Of a stretch of DNA of 64,000 bases, positions 16,572 through 24,407 are shown piece by piece; position 1 is the first letter of the stretch; each line of letters opens with the position of its first letter. The DNA is from Oscillospiraceae bacterium. GTDB taxonomy: Bacteria > Bacillota > Clostridia > Oscillospirales > Ruminococcaceae. The notes under the pieces are model-generated. The model was given only the letters and a program-made list of their open reading frames with translations, was not told where the DNA came from and did not search any database. The stretch spans positions 1-64,000 of the forward strand of contig JAFXHL010000052.1 of NCBI GenBank assembly GCA_017536405.1, read 5' to 3'. The position numbers and the translations under genes were made by a program.

Positions 16572-17130
16572 TGCCAAAAAAGCAGGTCTGACTTTGCTGT
16601 TTGTATTTCTGGCTCTTATTTTCGGGATTGTAATTATTTTGCCAAAACTGTATAAAACATATCTTTATCCTAAAAAATATAGCGAATATGTTGGTATGAC
16701 GGCAAAAAAATATAATTTCGATGAAGATATGATTTATGCTGTTATCAGAACTGAAAGCAGGTTTAATCCCGATGCTGTTTCTGATGTCGGTGCAACCGGA
16801 CTTATGCAACTTATGCCCGATGCTTATGAATGGGTAAGATATCGTATGAAAGACGAAAGAGATATAACATACGAAGATATGAGGTCTCCTGAATACAATA
16901 TAGAATACGGAACATATCTTCTTAAACTTCTTTATGACGAATATGGAGATTATGAAACAGCCCTCGCAGCATATCATGCAGGAAGAGGAAGTGTGAATAA
17001 CTGGCTTAAAGACCCTGAAAATTCATCGGATGGAAAAATTCTTGATAAAAAAATACCGTCATCTGCTACGGCTCATTATGTTTATAAAGTAATGCACGCT
17101 TATGATGTGTATTCAAAAATATATGATTGA
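16558..17130 (+). CDS. Membrane-anchored lytic transglycosylase (SLT domain)
   Basis: This 190-aa protein has an N-terminal transmembrane segment (residues 10-30) and an extracytoplasmic SLT/lysozyme-like domain. The catalytic glutamate is in the motif AVIRTESRFNPDAVS, followed by GATGLMQLMP and the AYHAGRGSV signature. Relatives cut the glycan backbone of peptidoglycan, leaving anhydromuramic acid ends. It overlaps coaE and precedes the aminopeptidase by 12 bp. Confidence 0.92.
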   Translation: MKKSNAKKAGLTLLFVFLALIFGIVIILPKLYKTYLYPKKYSEYVGMTAKKYNFDEDMIYAVIRTESRFNPDAVSDVGATGLMQLMPDAYEWVRYRMKDERDITYEDMRSPEYNIEYGTYLLKLLYDEYGDYETALAAYHAGRGSVNNWLKDPENSSDGKILDKKIPSSATAHYVYKVMHAYDVYSKIYD

Positions 17131-17142
17131 AAGGTGATAAAA

Positions 17143-18549
17143 ATGGCTGAAAAGAAAATATCAGAAGGAAAAAAACTTCAGGAAAAACTTTTTATGAAAA
17201 AGGAACACGCTATGAAAGTTATTTCCGATGCGGAAGTAAAGAAAGCAGACAAATTCTGTGAAAGTTATAAAAAGTTTCTTGATGACTCAAAAACAGAAAG
17301 AGAAGCAGTTATAAAGTCAATAGAAATGGCTGAAAAGAATGGATTTGTTGAATTTGGTAAAACAAAATCACTTAAACCGGGAGATAAGGTTTATTATAAC
17401 AACAGAGGTAAGGCGATAATTCTCGCTGTTATCGGAACAGAACCGCTCGAAAACGGCGTAAGAATTGCCGCAGCTCATATCGATTCTCCCAGACTTGATA
17501 TGAAGCAGTGCCCTATATATGAAGATACCGAACTTGCACTTTTCAAGACTCATTATTATGGCGGAATCAAAAAATATCAGTGGACAGCTATCCCTCTTTC
17601 TCTTCATGGGGTTATTGTTAAGGCTGACGGAAGCAAAGTGAATATCTGCATAGGTGAAGATGAAAAAGACCCTGTTTTCTGCGTTACAGACCTTCTTCCT
17701 CATCTTGCTACGGCACAGATGGAAAGAAAAGCTCCTCAGATAATAAGAGGGGAAGAACTCAATATCCTTATCGGATCAAGACCCTTCAAGGATGATGATG
17801 TGAGCGAAAAGGTTAAACTTAACATCCTTAATATACTTTTTGAAAAATATGGCGTTACAGAAGCTGATTTCTTATCAGCAGAACTTGAAGCAGTTCCTGC
17901 ATTCAAGGCAAAGGATGTTGGATTTGACAGAAGTATGATAGGCTCTTACGGCCAGGATGACAGAGTTTGTGCATATACCGCCTTAGAGGCCACATTCGCT
18001 TGTAAAAAGCCTAAGAAAACAATAATTACTGTTCTTGCTGACAAAGAAGAAATAGGCAGTGACGGAAATACAGGACTTAATTCTTCTTATCTTCAGTATT
18101 TCATTTACGACCTTGCGAAGATTTTCAAAGCTGATGGATGGAGAGTTCTTACAAACTCAGAATGTCTTTCTGCCGATGTTAATGCTGCTTTTGACCCTAC
18201 ATTCCCTGATGTTAACGAAAAACATAATGCTGCTTATCTCAACAGAGGAGTTGTTGTGACAAAATATACTGGTTCAAGAGGAAAATCAGGAACATCTGAT
18301 GCGTCTGCTGAATTTATGGGAAGAGTAAGAAATCTTCTTGATAAAAATAAGGTTGTATGGCAAACGGGTGAACTCGGCAAGGTTGATATGGGCGGCGGCG
18401 GAACTGTTGCTATGTATATTGCCAACCTTGATGTTGATGTTATCGATGTCGGCGTTCCTGTTCTTTCTATGCATGCACCTTATGAAGTTACTTCAAAATT
18501 AGATGTATATATGGCTTACAGAGCATTTCTTGTATTTATGGAAGATTAA
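17143..18549 (+). CDS. M18 family aminopeptidase
   Basis: A 468-aa cytosolic metallo-aminopeptidase that removes N-terminal residues, often acidic ones, from peptides. Metal-site motifs are present: AAHIDSPRLD, DDRVCAYTAL, LADKEEIGSDG and the C-terminal SMHAPYE. The ATG at 17143, 7 nt after AAAGGTGAT, is preferred to a GTG 9 nt upstream that lies inside that site. It closes the DUF951-to-M18 gene run. Confidence 0.93.
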   Translation: MAEKKISEGKKLQEKLFMKKEHAMKVISDAEVKKADKFCESYKKFLDDSKTEREAVIKSIEMAEKNGFVEFGKTKSLKPGDKVYYNNRGKAIILAVIGTEPLENGVRIAAAHIDSPRLDMKQCPIYEDTELALFKTHYYGGIKKYQWTAIPLSLHGVIVKADGSKVNICIGEDEKDPVFCVTDLLPHLATAQMERKAPQIIRGEELNILIGSRPFKDDDVSEKVKLNILNILFEKYGVTEADFLSAELEAVPAFKAKDVGFDRSMIGSYGQDDRVCAYTALEATFACKKPKKTIITVLADKEEIGSDGNTGLNSSYLQYFIYDLAKIFKADGWRVLTNSECLSADVNAAFDPTFPDVNEKHNAAYLNRGVVVTKYTGSRGKSGTSDASAEFMGRVRNLLDKNKVVWQTGELGKVDMGGGGTVAMYIANLDVDVIDVGVPVLSMHAPYEVTSKLDVYMAYRAFLVFMED

Positions 18550-18556
18550 TTTTAAA

Positions 18557-18597
18557 ACCTGCCTTTGATTATATCAAGGGCAGGTTAACTTAAAATA
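18557..18597 (+). terminator. Hairpin, probable terminator of the M18 gene
   Basis: The strong stem AACCTGCCTTTGA/TCAAGGGCAGGTT stands 8 bp after the stop codon. The T-tract behind it is weak (AACTTAAAA), so termination may be partial. Confidence 0.6.
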
Positions 18598-18619
18598 TTA
18601 TATCAGGCGGTGGTCTTAT

Positions 18620-19021
18620 ATGAGATTAGACGGATTCGGCTTATTTGTAAATGATATGGGTAAAATGATACGGTTTTATCGTGATGTATTAGGGTTTGAA
18701 ATCAAAGAGAGCGAAGATACATCAAATGTTTATCTTATAAAAGATGACACATTGTTCCTTCTTTACGGCAGGGAAGATTTTGAAAAGATGACAAGTCGTA
18801 AATATGAATATATAAAAGGTCTTAACGGACATTCGGAAATCGCATTATATGTTGATACCTTTGAAGAAGTCGATAAGGTTTATAATGATGTTATTTCTAA
18901 GGGAGCAGTATCTGTACTTCCGCCTGAAGACGAGCCATGGGGGCAAAGAACCTGCTATATATCAGATCCTGAAGGGAATCTCATAGAAATAGGCTCGTTC
19001 AATAAACCATTCAGAACCTGA
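18620..19021 (+). CDS. VOC family (glyoxalase/bleomycin-resistance fold) protein
   Basis: A 133-aa protein made of two beta-alpha-beta-beta-beta units, from LFVNDMGKMIRFYRDVLGFEI to YISDPEGNLIEIGSF. This fold includes glyoxalases, dioxygenases and antibiotic-binding proteins. The final glutamate of LIEIG is the usual metal ligand. The substrate cannot be told. It is followed 42 bp later by a GNAT gene on the same strand. Confidence 0.85.
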   Translation: MRLDGFGLFVNDMGKMIRFYRDVLGFEIKESEDTSNVYLIKDDTLFLLYGREDFEKMTSRKYEYIKGLNGHSEIALYVDTFEEVDKVYNDVISKGAVSVLPPEDEPWGQRTCYISDPEGNLIEIGSFNKPFRT

Positions 19022-19063
19022 TAATAGTCGGTAGGATTTTAAATTAATTTGTGGTGAATAACT

Positions 19064-19498
19064 ATGATACGAGAAATATACATAAATGAATTAAATTCTT
19101 TGCTTGAATTATATACTCATCTCCACGAAACGGGATTGCCTGAAAATACTGAATACTTAGAAAAAACATGGCGTACTATCTGTAATGACGAAAATCATCA
19201 TATTATTGTGTGTGATATTGAAGGTAAGATAGTATCTTCATGTGTGTGCGTGATAATACCAAATCTTACGAGAAATATTCGTCCTTATGCATTTATCGAA
19301 AACGTTGTTACTCATTCGGATTACAGATGCAAGGGATATGCTACCGCCTGTCTGGAATTCGCTAAAGAAATTGCATTAAAGGAAAATTGCTATAAAATGA
19401 TGTTATTGACAGGTACAAAAGAAAATTCTACAATTCAATTTTATGAACAAGCAGGATATAACAAGAATGATAAAACAGCCTTTATTCAGTGGCTATAA
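19064..19498 (+). CDS. GNAT family N-acetyltransferase
   Basis: A 144-aa acetyltransferase with the strand-4 segment YAFIENVVTH, acetyl-CoA loop YRCKGYATACLEFA and C-terminal QFYEQAGYNKND. It probably shares a transcript with the VOC gene before it and ends at a strong terminator. The acceptor molecule is unknown. Confidence 0.88.
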   Translation: MIREIYINELNSLLELYTHLHETGLPENTEYLEKTWRTICNDENHHIIVCDIEGKIVSSCVCVIIPNLTRNIRPYAFIENVVTHSDYRCKGYATACLEFAKEIALKENCYKMMLLTGTKENSTIQFYEQAGYNKNDKTAFIQWL

Positions 19499-19508
19499 AC
19501 AGAAATAA

Positions 19509-19541
19509 ACCCTTTGCATTTGTAAAGGGCTTATTTTTTTA
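19509..19541 (+). terminator. Terminator of the VOC-GNAT unit
   Basis: The stem CCCTTTGC/GTAAAGGG is followed by CTTATTTTTTT, 11 bp after the GNAT stop codon. Confidence 0.85.
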
Positions 19542-19551
19542 TCAAAACCCC

Positions 19552-19580
19552 TTGACAACAATAAAAAATAGTTGTAATAT
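19552..19580 (+). promoter_or_regulatory. Promoter of the marR-flavodoxin-VOC operon
   Basis: A perfect TTGACA (19552-19557) and TAATAT (19575-19580) are 17 bp apart. The operator-like palindrome begins 4 bp downstream of the -10 box. Confidence 0.75.
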
Positions 19581-19583
19581 ACA

Positions 19584-19605
19584 AATAGGCAATATATTGC
19601 ATATT
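19584..19605. promoter_or_regulatory. Palindromic operator, probably for the MarR regulator
   Basis: A 22-bp inverted repeat with a perfect core GCAATATATTGC and flanking AATA/TATT arms; only one base pair breaks the symmetry. It covers the expected transcription start of the marR gene. Its length and position fit autorepression by a MarR dimer. Confidence 0.6.
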
Positions 19606-19619
19606 AGAGAGGTGATAAA

Positions 19620-20090
19620 ATGAATGCTAATGAAGTTATAAATATGATGGACGCTAAATATGCATTGTTTGGGTTGTTTTTTGCCTTTAATAACAGACTT
19701 CAGACAGTAGGGGATATGTTTTACGAAGAGATAACCTGTAAACAGTTTTTCTTACTTGCTTGTATGAATCTTTATCTCGAAGAAGCTCCGACAGCGAATG
19801 AACTCGCAAAAACAATGGGAACAACAAGGCAGAATGTCAAAGAAATTCTTTCGGGCTTAGAGAAAAAAGAAATGATTTATTTTGGTCAGGATGAAAAGGA
19901 TAAGCGAAAAAGACCGGTGTATCTTACAGAAAAAACAAAACAGATAGCAGGGAAATATATCGAGAAAGAAACCGAATTTATGAACCGATTATATGATGGC
20001 ATTTCTGAAGAAGAAGCAAAAATAGTTTATAATTTGATATCAAAAATAGAAGACAATCTTAAAAATATCGAGGAGGATTTCAAAAAATGA
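19620..20090 (+). CDS. MarR family transcriptional regulator
   Basis: This 156-aa winged-helix protein has the recognition region APTANELAKTMGTTRQNVKEIL and the wing DEKDKRKRPVYLT typical of MarR. Members act as dimers and release DNA on binding small phenolic or oxidising ligands. It overlaps the flavodoxin gene by four bases (ATGA). The palindrome at 19584-19605 suggests that it represses its own operon. Confidence 0.92.
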   Translation: MNANEVINMMDAKYALFGLFFAFNNRLQTVGDMFYEEITCKQFFLLACMNLYLEEAPTANELAKTMGTTRQNVKEILSGLEKKEMIYFGQDEKDKRKRPVYLTEKTKQIAGKYIEKETEFMNRLYDGISEEEAKIVYNLISKIEDNLKNIEEDFKK

Positions 20091-20605
20091 AAACAGTTGT
20101 AATTTATAATTCTCAGACGGGATTTACAAAGCGTTATGCAGAATGGATAGCAGAAGAAACTGGTGCAGATTGCTTTGAATTAAAAGAAGCTAAAAAGAAA
20201 AATCTTGATGAATATGACGCTATTGTTTATGGTGGATGGGCTTGTGCAGGAAGTATAAGCAAAATTGGTTGGTTTAAAGGTAATATCAATAAATGGAACG
20301 ATAAGAAACTTATAGCATTCTGCGTCGGTGGAAGTCCTGAAGATAACCCTGATATAGATATTTTTCTCAAGAACGCTTTTAAAGATAGCGAAAAGAAAGT
20401 TGATGTTTTTTATTGTCAGGGTGGATTCAATTACGAAAAAATGTCAGCATCTTCAAAGGTTATGATGAAAATGTTTACTAATATGCTGAAGTCGAAGAAG
20501 GATAAGACTCCTGAAGAGGAAAATATGATCAAGATGATTTCGTCATCTTATGATATTTCTGATAAAAAATATATCAAACCTATTCTGGAGTGCCTTAATA
20601 AATAA
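20087..20605 (+). CDS. Flavodoxin domain protein
   Basis: A 172-aa protein with the flavodoxin fold: FMN phosphate loop YNSQTGFTKRYAEWIA near the N terminus, and the second loop YGGWACAGSISKI. It resembles HemG-like flavodoxins that pass electrons to quinones or redox partners. It is translationally coupled to the MarR gene, so it may respond to a redox-active compound. Confidence 0.87.
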   Translation: MKTVVIYNSQTGFTKRYAEWIAEETGADCFELKEAKKKNLDEYDAIVYGGWACAGSISKIGWFKGNINKWNDKKLIAFCVGGSPEDNPDIDIFLKNAFKDSEKKVDVFYCQGGFNYEKMSASSKVMMKMFTNMLKSKKDKTPEEENMIKMISSSYDISDKKYIKPILECLNK

Positions 20606-20622
20606 AAGATTGGAGATATGCT

Positions 20623-20994
20623 ATGAAAATTGATAATTTTTATTTTGTTGTAGATAATATAGAAGAATCTATAGCATTTTATACTGAATTATTAGGTGAG
20701 AAACCGACTAATATAACAGATGACAGATGGGCTGATTGGAAAAATGAAAACAATCAGATTTATTTCGGGATAATCAGCAAAGAGACAACAGGGAGTAAGC
20801 AAATAAAAGGTAATAACGGTGTTTTAGGTTTATATACAGACGATATAGAAGGTGCATATAAAAAATGTATGGAATTAAATGCGAAAATATTGTATGAACC
20901 TGAGGCGATTCCTGACTCAAAAGATAATTATAAGTGTTTTGCTATTGAGGATTTGGATGGAAATAAAATTGAAATATCGTATTACGATAAATAG
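20623..20994 (+). CDS. VOC family protein
   Basis: A 123-aa VOC-fold protein, from FYFVVDNIEESIAFYTELLGE to FAIEDLDGNKIEISYYD. It is the third gene of the marR unit, 17 bp after the flavodoxin gene. Proteins of this fold in such operons often bind or detoxify the compound sensed by the regulator, but no substrate is indicated. Confidence 0.85.
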   Translation: MKIDNFYFVVDNIEESIAFYTELLGEKPTNITDDRWADWKNENNQIYFGIISKETTGSKQIKGNNGVLGLYTDDIEGAYKKCMELNAKILYEPEAIPDSKDNYKCFAIEDLDGNKIEISYYDK

Positions 20995-21015
20995 TATAAA
21001 TTATAAAGATATAAA

Positions 21016-21050
21016 AATAACTCGTGGAGAAAGGCTTCACGAGTTATTTT
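21016..21050. terminator. Bidirectional terminator
   Basis: The inverted repeat AATAACTCGTG/CACGAGTTATT has an A-run to its left and ATTTTAT to its right. It serves the marR-VOC operon (plus) and the convergent P-loop gene (minus). Confidence 0.85.
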
Positions 21051-21061
21051 ATGAATTTCTG

Positions 21062-22111
21062 CTATCTTTTTTTGATTTCTTTTATCAATTTATCAGTGAG
21101 TTTATTGATTTTTTCAAAATCAATTGCCGAAACATAGAATTTTTCGAGTTCATCGTGAATTTCCTTCGCTTTTTTCATACATTCAGCAGCCTCATCTGCC
21201 ATATTTGATAGTGCTTTTTTAGAAAAGTTAAGTCGTTCTTTCTTTTCAGAAATTTTGTTATGAAAATAAAATCTTGAAAAATTGATTTTTGTGGCATTGG
21301 GTTCGGTTTTGTTAAGCGGTGTAGAAGAAATAAGCGCTATATCAAGTTCGGGAATGGCTATATGTTCGTATAACACATTGTTACATAGTTCGCATTTGCT
21401 GACTATAATATCATATCCTCTATCGCTAATGCATTTTTCTAATTTCCTTAACATAAAGTCGGAACCTGCAAACAAACCATCGCATAAAAAGAATTTATTT
21501 TTATATGATATTTCTTGGGAAATATATCCATTTTGTGTCATTACCGAATATTTTTTAAATGATACCTTACCTGTAGTTGATTTTTTATCAGGGATATTCT
21601 TTTTTACAAATCTTTCTATAAAACCTGATAATTTGTTTTTGTTGAGAGCCGATAAACCTATTGAATATATATCTGAATTTATTGAAGATAAGGCTGTTAT
21701 ATATCTTCTGCATCGTTTGTGCCATTCTGAGTTTTCTTTTGTTGTGAGAATTATATCTTCTTCGTTTTTTTTCAGAGCGTCTGCATTCCAGAAATCGCCC
21801 AAGTGGATTATAGTCTGTTTTATTCCGGGATATATAGGATCGAATGTATGCGGAGAAGTTCCGTCTACTACTATAATTCCTTTCTTGTTTAGCACAACCG
21901 CATCGAGTGATTTTTCGTCGCTTGAACAATAATATAAATCAATATCATCGGTATCAGAAAAAGTTTCGACGACTTTTTTCATTATGGTTGATTTTCCTGT
22001 TCCGGGACCTCCCTTTAATATGTAAGTGAATTTATCTTCCGAATATATTGTTTCGTTGAAATCTGTTTTGAATCCTTCGGATGTCATTCCTCCTAAAAAA
22101 TAGCGATTCAT
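21062..22111 (-). CDS. PRK06851-like P-loop ATPase, function unknown
   Basis: A 349-aa cytosolic protein that resembles the PRK06851 group of Firmicutes ATPases, which carry two P-loop halves. The N-terminal half has a perfect Walker A (LKGGPGTGKST). The C-terminal half has a similar stretch, FFLCDGLFAGSDFMLRK, in which the GxxxxGK core is lost, so only the first site should bind ATP. The start at 22111 follows ATGGAGGAAA. It is a single-gene unit. The biological role of this group is not known to me. Confidence 0.75.
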   Translation of the reverse strand: MNRYFLGGMTSEGFKTDFNETIYSEDKFTYILKGGPGTGKSTIMKKVVETFSDTDDIDLYYCSSDEKSLDAVVLNKKGIIVVDGTSPHTFDPIYPGIKQTIIHLGDFWNADALKKNEEDIILTTKENSEWHKRCRRYITALSSINSDIYSIGLSALNKNKLSGFIERFVKKNIPDKKSTTGKVSFKKYSVMTQNGYISQEISYKNKFFLCDGLFAGSDFMLRKLEKCISDRGYDIIVSKCELCNNVLYEHIAIPELDIALISSTPLNKTEPNATKINFSRFYFHNKISEKKERLNFSKKALSNMADEAAECMKKAKEIHDELEKFYVSAIDFEKINKLTDKLIKEIKKR

Positions 22112-22203
22112 ATATTTTCCTCCATAAAAAATATTGTATCTTGTCAAAAAACTTATATTTCATCTTATGTATATTCAAATAATTTGCTACTATACAAAAA
22201 GAC

Positions 22204-22232
22204 TTGCATTTTGTTTTCAAAAGTAGTAAAAT
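22204..22232 (+). promoter_or_regulatory. Promoter of pduL
   Basis: TTGCAT (22204-22209) and TAAAAT (22227-22232) are 17 bp apart, 34 bp before the ATG. Confidence 0.7.
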
Positions 22233-22266
22233 GTAAATTGATAAAATTATTTAGGAGGCTTTTGCT

Positions 22267-22845
22267 ATGTCAAAGGAATTTATTGTTGAAACATCTGCAA
22301 GACATGTTCATGTTTCGCAGGAAGCATTGGAAACACTTTTTGGAAAGGGTGCAACTCTTACTCACAAGAAAGACCTTTCTCAGCCCGGACAGTTTGCTTG
22401 CGAAGAAAGAGTAACTGTTGTAGGCCCTAAGAAGGAACTTCCTAATGTTTCTATTTTAGGACCCGTAAGACCTGCTACACAGGTTGAACTTTCTGCTACA
22501 GATGCTCGTTCAATCGGTCTTTCAGCACCTATCAGAGAAAGCGGAGATGTTGCTGGTTCAGCACCCTGCAAACTCGTAGGACCTTGCGGAGAAGTTGAAA
22601 TTTCAGAAGGCGTTATTGTTGCTAAGAGACATATTCACCTTACACCCGCTGATGCTGAAGAACTCGGTGTTAAGGATAAGGATGTTGTATGGGTTAAGAT
22701 CGATACTCCCGAAAGAAAAGCAGTTCTCGGTGATGTAGTTTGCCGTGTATCAGATAAATTTGCAAGAGCAATGCATATTGATACAGACGAAAGCAACGCA
22801 ATCGGTGCTGGTTCTAACCTTACAGGTATCATTGTTGAAATGTAA
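22267..22845 (+). CDS. pduL: Phosphate propanoyltransferase (PduL family)
   Basis: PduL moves an acyl group between CoA and phosphate (acyl-CoA + Pi to acyl-phosphate + CoA). The 192-aa protein has the two PduL repeats with their metal-binding histidines: SARHVHVS near the N terminus and AKRHIHLTP at about residues 119-127. It has no encapsulation peptide and there are no microcompartment shell genes nearby, so it likely acts in the cytosol as an alternative phosphotransacylase for acetate or propionate formation. It stands alone between a promoter and a terminator, with AGGAGG before the start. Confidence 0.93.
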   Translation: MSKEFIVETSARHVHVSQEALETLFGKGATLTHKKDLSQPGQFACEERVTVVGPKKELPNVSILGPVRPATQVELSATDARSIGLSAPIRESGDVAGSAPCKLVGPCGEVEISEGVIVAKRHIHLTPADAEELGVKDKDVVWVKIDTPERKAVLGDVVCRVSDKFARAMHIDTDESNAIGAGSNLTGIIVEM

Positions 22846-22856
22846 TTTAATACATA

Positions 22857-22897
22857 TAAAACCACTTCTGAAGTATATCGGAAGTGGTTTTTGTTTG
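22857..22897 (+). terminator. Terminator of pduL
   Basis: The stem AAAACCACTTC/GAAGTGGTTTT is followed by TTGTTTG. Confidence 0.85.
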
Positions 22898-22899
22898 TG

Positions 22900-22928
22900 T
22901 TGAAATTTATATATTGATATGGTAAAAT
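22900..22928 (+). promoter_or_regulatory. Promoter of the membrane-anchored hydrolase gene
   Basis: TTGAAA (22900-22905) and TAAAAT (22923-22928) are 17 bp apart, 33 bp before the ATG. Confidence 0.7.
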
Positions 22929-22961
22929 GTTTTTATAAAATTCATTCAGAGGAAATATCTA

Positions 22962-23762
22962 ATGTTAAAAAGGAAAAAGACAATGGAGATAATCAGAATA
23001 ATTTTGATGATACTGATGTGGTTTTTGATAATAGAATTCTCATGTAATTTCATTATGCAGACTGTCAGTTATTCTTTTTATAAAAATGCAGAAAAGACGG
23101 AACAAGTATCTTATAAACCACAATTTATCCGATTTAATGATGCATTGACAGGATATGGGTATAATCTTGAAAAAGCATCAGATAAAGTGATTTTATTTTT
23201 TGGTGGTTCAGGATATATTGCATATAATTCCGTTGCTGCCTATTCAGGAAAATTTGATTGTCCTTTTATATCAGCAGATTATTATGGAACACAGGATAGC
23301 AAAGGAAGGATGAATCTTGATACTATGCAGAAAACGGCTGCTGAAATGTATGACTGGACGAAGAAGGAATATCCACAAGCGAAGATTGTGATTATGGGAC
23401 ATAGCTACGGAACAGGAATAGCCACATATCTTGCAAGTGTGAGAGAAACGGAGTGTCTTGTTTTAGCGGCGGGTTATCGTGATGTTTCAGATTTATACAA
23501 TAAAATGACTCCTGTTTTCTTTGGGCCTTTAAAAATTTTTATTTCAAACAATATAAAAACATCAGAGTATGCAGAAAGCGTTTCTTGCCCTGTATATGTT
23601 ATAGGATCTGATGCGGATACTACATTGGATTCTTCTTTACAGAAAAAAGTTTCTGAATGTTTTGAAAATTCAGAACTGAAAATTTTTGATGGAATTAATC
23701 ATGAAGATTATTTTATAAACGATAATGTTATTGATTATATAAAAGAAAAAACAAGCGTATGA
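22962..23762 (+). CDS. Membrane-anchored alpha/beta hydrolase
   Basis: A 266-aa protein with one N-terminal transmembrane helix (about residues 9-32) and an alpha/beta hydrolase domain. The oxyanion segment FFGGSGY, nucleophile elbow GHSYGTG, acid in IGSDADT and histidine in DGINHEDYF complete a triad. It resembles the YjiA/Bem46-like hydrolases of unknown substrate. It is monocistronic, with its own promoter and terminator. Confidence 0.82.
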   Translation: MLKRKKTMEIIRIILMILMWFLIIEFSCNFIMQTVSYSFYKNAEKTEQVSYKPQFIRFNDALTGYGYNLEKASDKVILFFGGSGYIAYNSVAAYSGKFDCPFISADYYGTQDSKGRMNLDTMQKTAAEMYDWTKKEYPQAKIVIMGHSYGTGIATYLASVRETECLVLAAGYRDVSDLYNKMTPVFFGPLKIFISNNIKTSEYAESVSCPVYVIGSDADTTLDSSLQKKVSECFENSELKIFDGINHEDYFINDNVIDYIKEKTSV

Positions 23763-23785
23763 TTTACATACACTTGTTTTTATTT
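23750..23785. terminator. Bidirectional terminator of the hydrolase and VOC genes
   Basis: The near-perfect stem AACAAGCGTATG/CATACACTTGTT overlaps the end of the hydrolase gene. T-rich tracts follow on both strands, so it also ends the convergent VOC gene. Confidence 0.8.
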
Positions 23786-24169
23786 TTATTCAGTTATTTC
23801 AATCTGATTTCCTTCAATTCCTATTATACAGCTTTCGTAGTAGCCATCGCCGGTTGTTCTTGGACCGCTGACAACATTATACCCATCGGATTTGAGTTTT
23901 TCGGTGAGTTCGTCTACGGCTGCTTTACTTCCTAAACTGAAAGCAATATGAATAAATCCTGTTCTTGTTAATGATTTTTCATCATCTTTTAATTCAGGTT
24001 TATTCATAATTTCAAGTCTTGCACCACTATCAAAACTCAGAAAATAAGAACGAAATTCTGTTGATTTATTGCGATAACCATCATTCGATTTTGCATTAAA
24101 ATATTTAACGAAAAAATCTTTTGTTGCTTCTAAATCGTTTACGTACATTGCTATATGTTCTATTATCAT
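23786..24169 (-). CDS. VOC family protein
   Basis: A 127-aa VOC-fold protein, from [20 protein letters not shown] to [14 protein letters not shown]. Histidine near the start, the central THEF-like region replaced by FIHIAFSLG, and the C-terminal glutamate resemble glyoxalase-type metal sites. The start at 24169 follows AAGGTGGG; longer in-frame extensions lack a ribosome-binding site. The substrate is unknown. Confidence 0.83.
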   Translation of the reverse strand: MIIEHIAMYVNDLEATKDFFVKYFNAKSNDGYRNKSTEFRSYFLSFDSGARLEIMNKPELKDDEKSLTRTGFIHIAFSLGSKAAVDELTEKLKSDGYNVVSGPRTTGDGYYESCIIGIEGNQIEITE

Positions 24170-24202
24170 TAAAAATCCCACCTTTATTAACTTGTTTTCT
24201 AA

Positions 24203-24231
24203 ATTATAATGGTGACTGAATGAAAAGTCAA
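24203..24231 (-). promoter_or_regulatory. Promoter of the VOC gene
   Basis: On the minus strand TTGACT (24226-24231) and TATAAT (24203-24208) are 17 bp apart. Confidence 0.75.
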
Positions 24232-24319
24232 TAAAATACATGTATTATTTTACATAATCGGGATAAAATATGATATGTAAAATATGTTGCGATTTGTAGC
24301 AAAATTGTAAAAAAATATC

Positions 24320-24348
24320 TTTACATTTTGCAATAAATATGATATAAT
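24320..24348 (+). promoter_or_regulatory. Promoter of the rubrerythrin gene
   Basis: TTTACA (24320-24325) and TATAAT (24343-24348) are 17 bp apart. Confidence 0.75.
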
Positions 24349-24356
24349 ATTTCAAA

Positions 24357-24381
24357 TTGCAGAAGACAAATATTTCTGCAA
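24357..24381 (+). promoter_or_regulatory. Inverted repeat at the rubrerythrin transcription start
   Basis: The perfect arms TTGCAGAA/TTCTGCAA, separated by 9 nt, begin 8 bp after the -10 box. It could be an operator (for example for a peroxide or redox regulator) or a 5' mRNA hairpin. The sequence is not a canonical PerR box that I recognise. Confidence 0.4.
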
Positions 24382-24407
24382 ATTTGTAATGAAAGGATGA
24401 TTTAATT

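Noticed and set aside
22267-22845. pduL as a sign of a propanediol or ethanolamine microcompartment
   Set aside because: No shell, diol dehydratase or aldehyde dehydrogenase gene is nearby.
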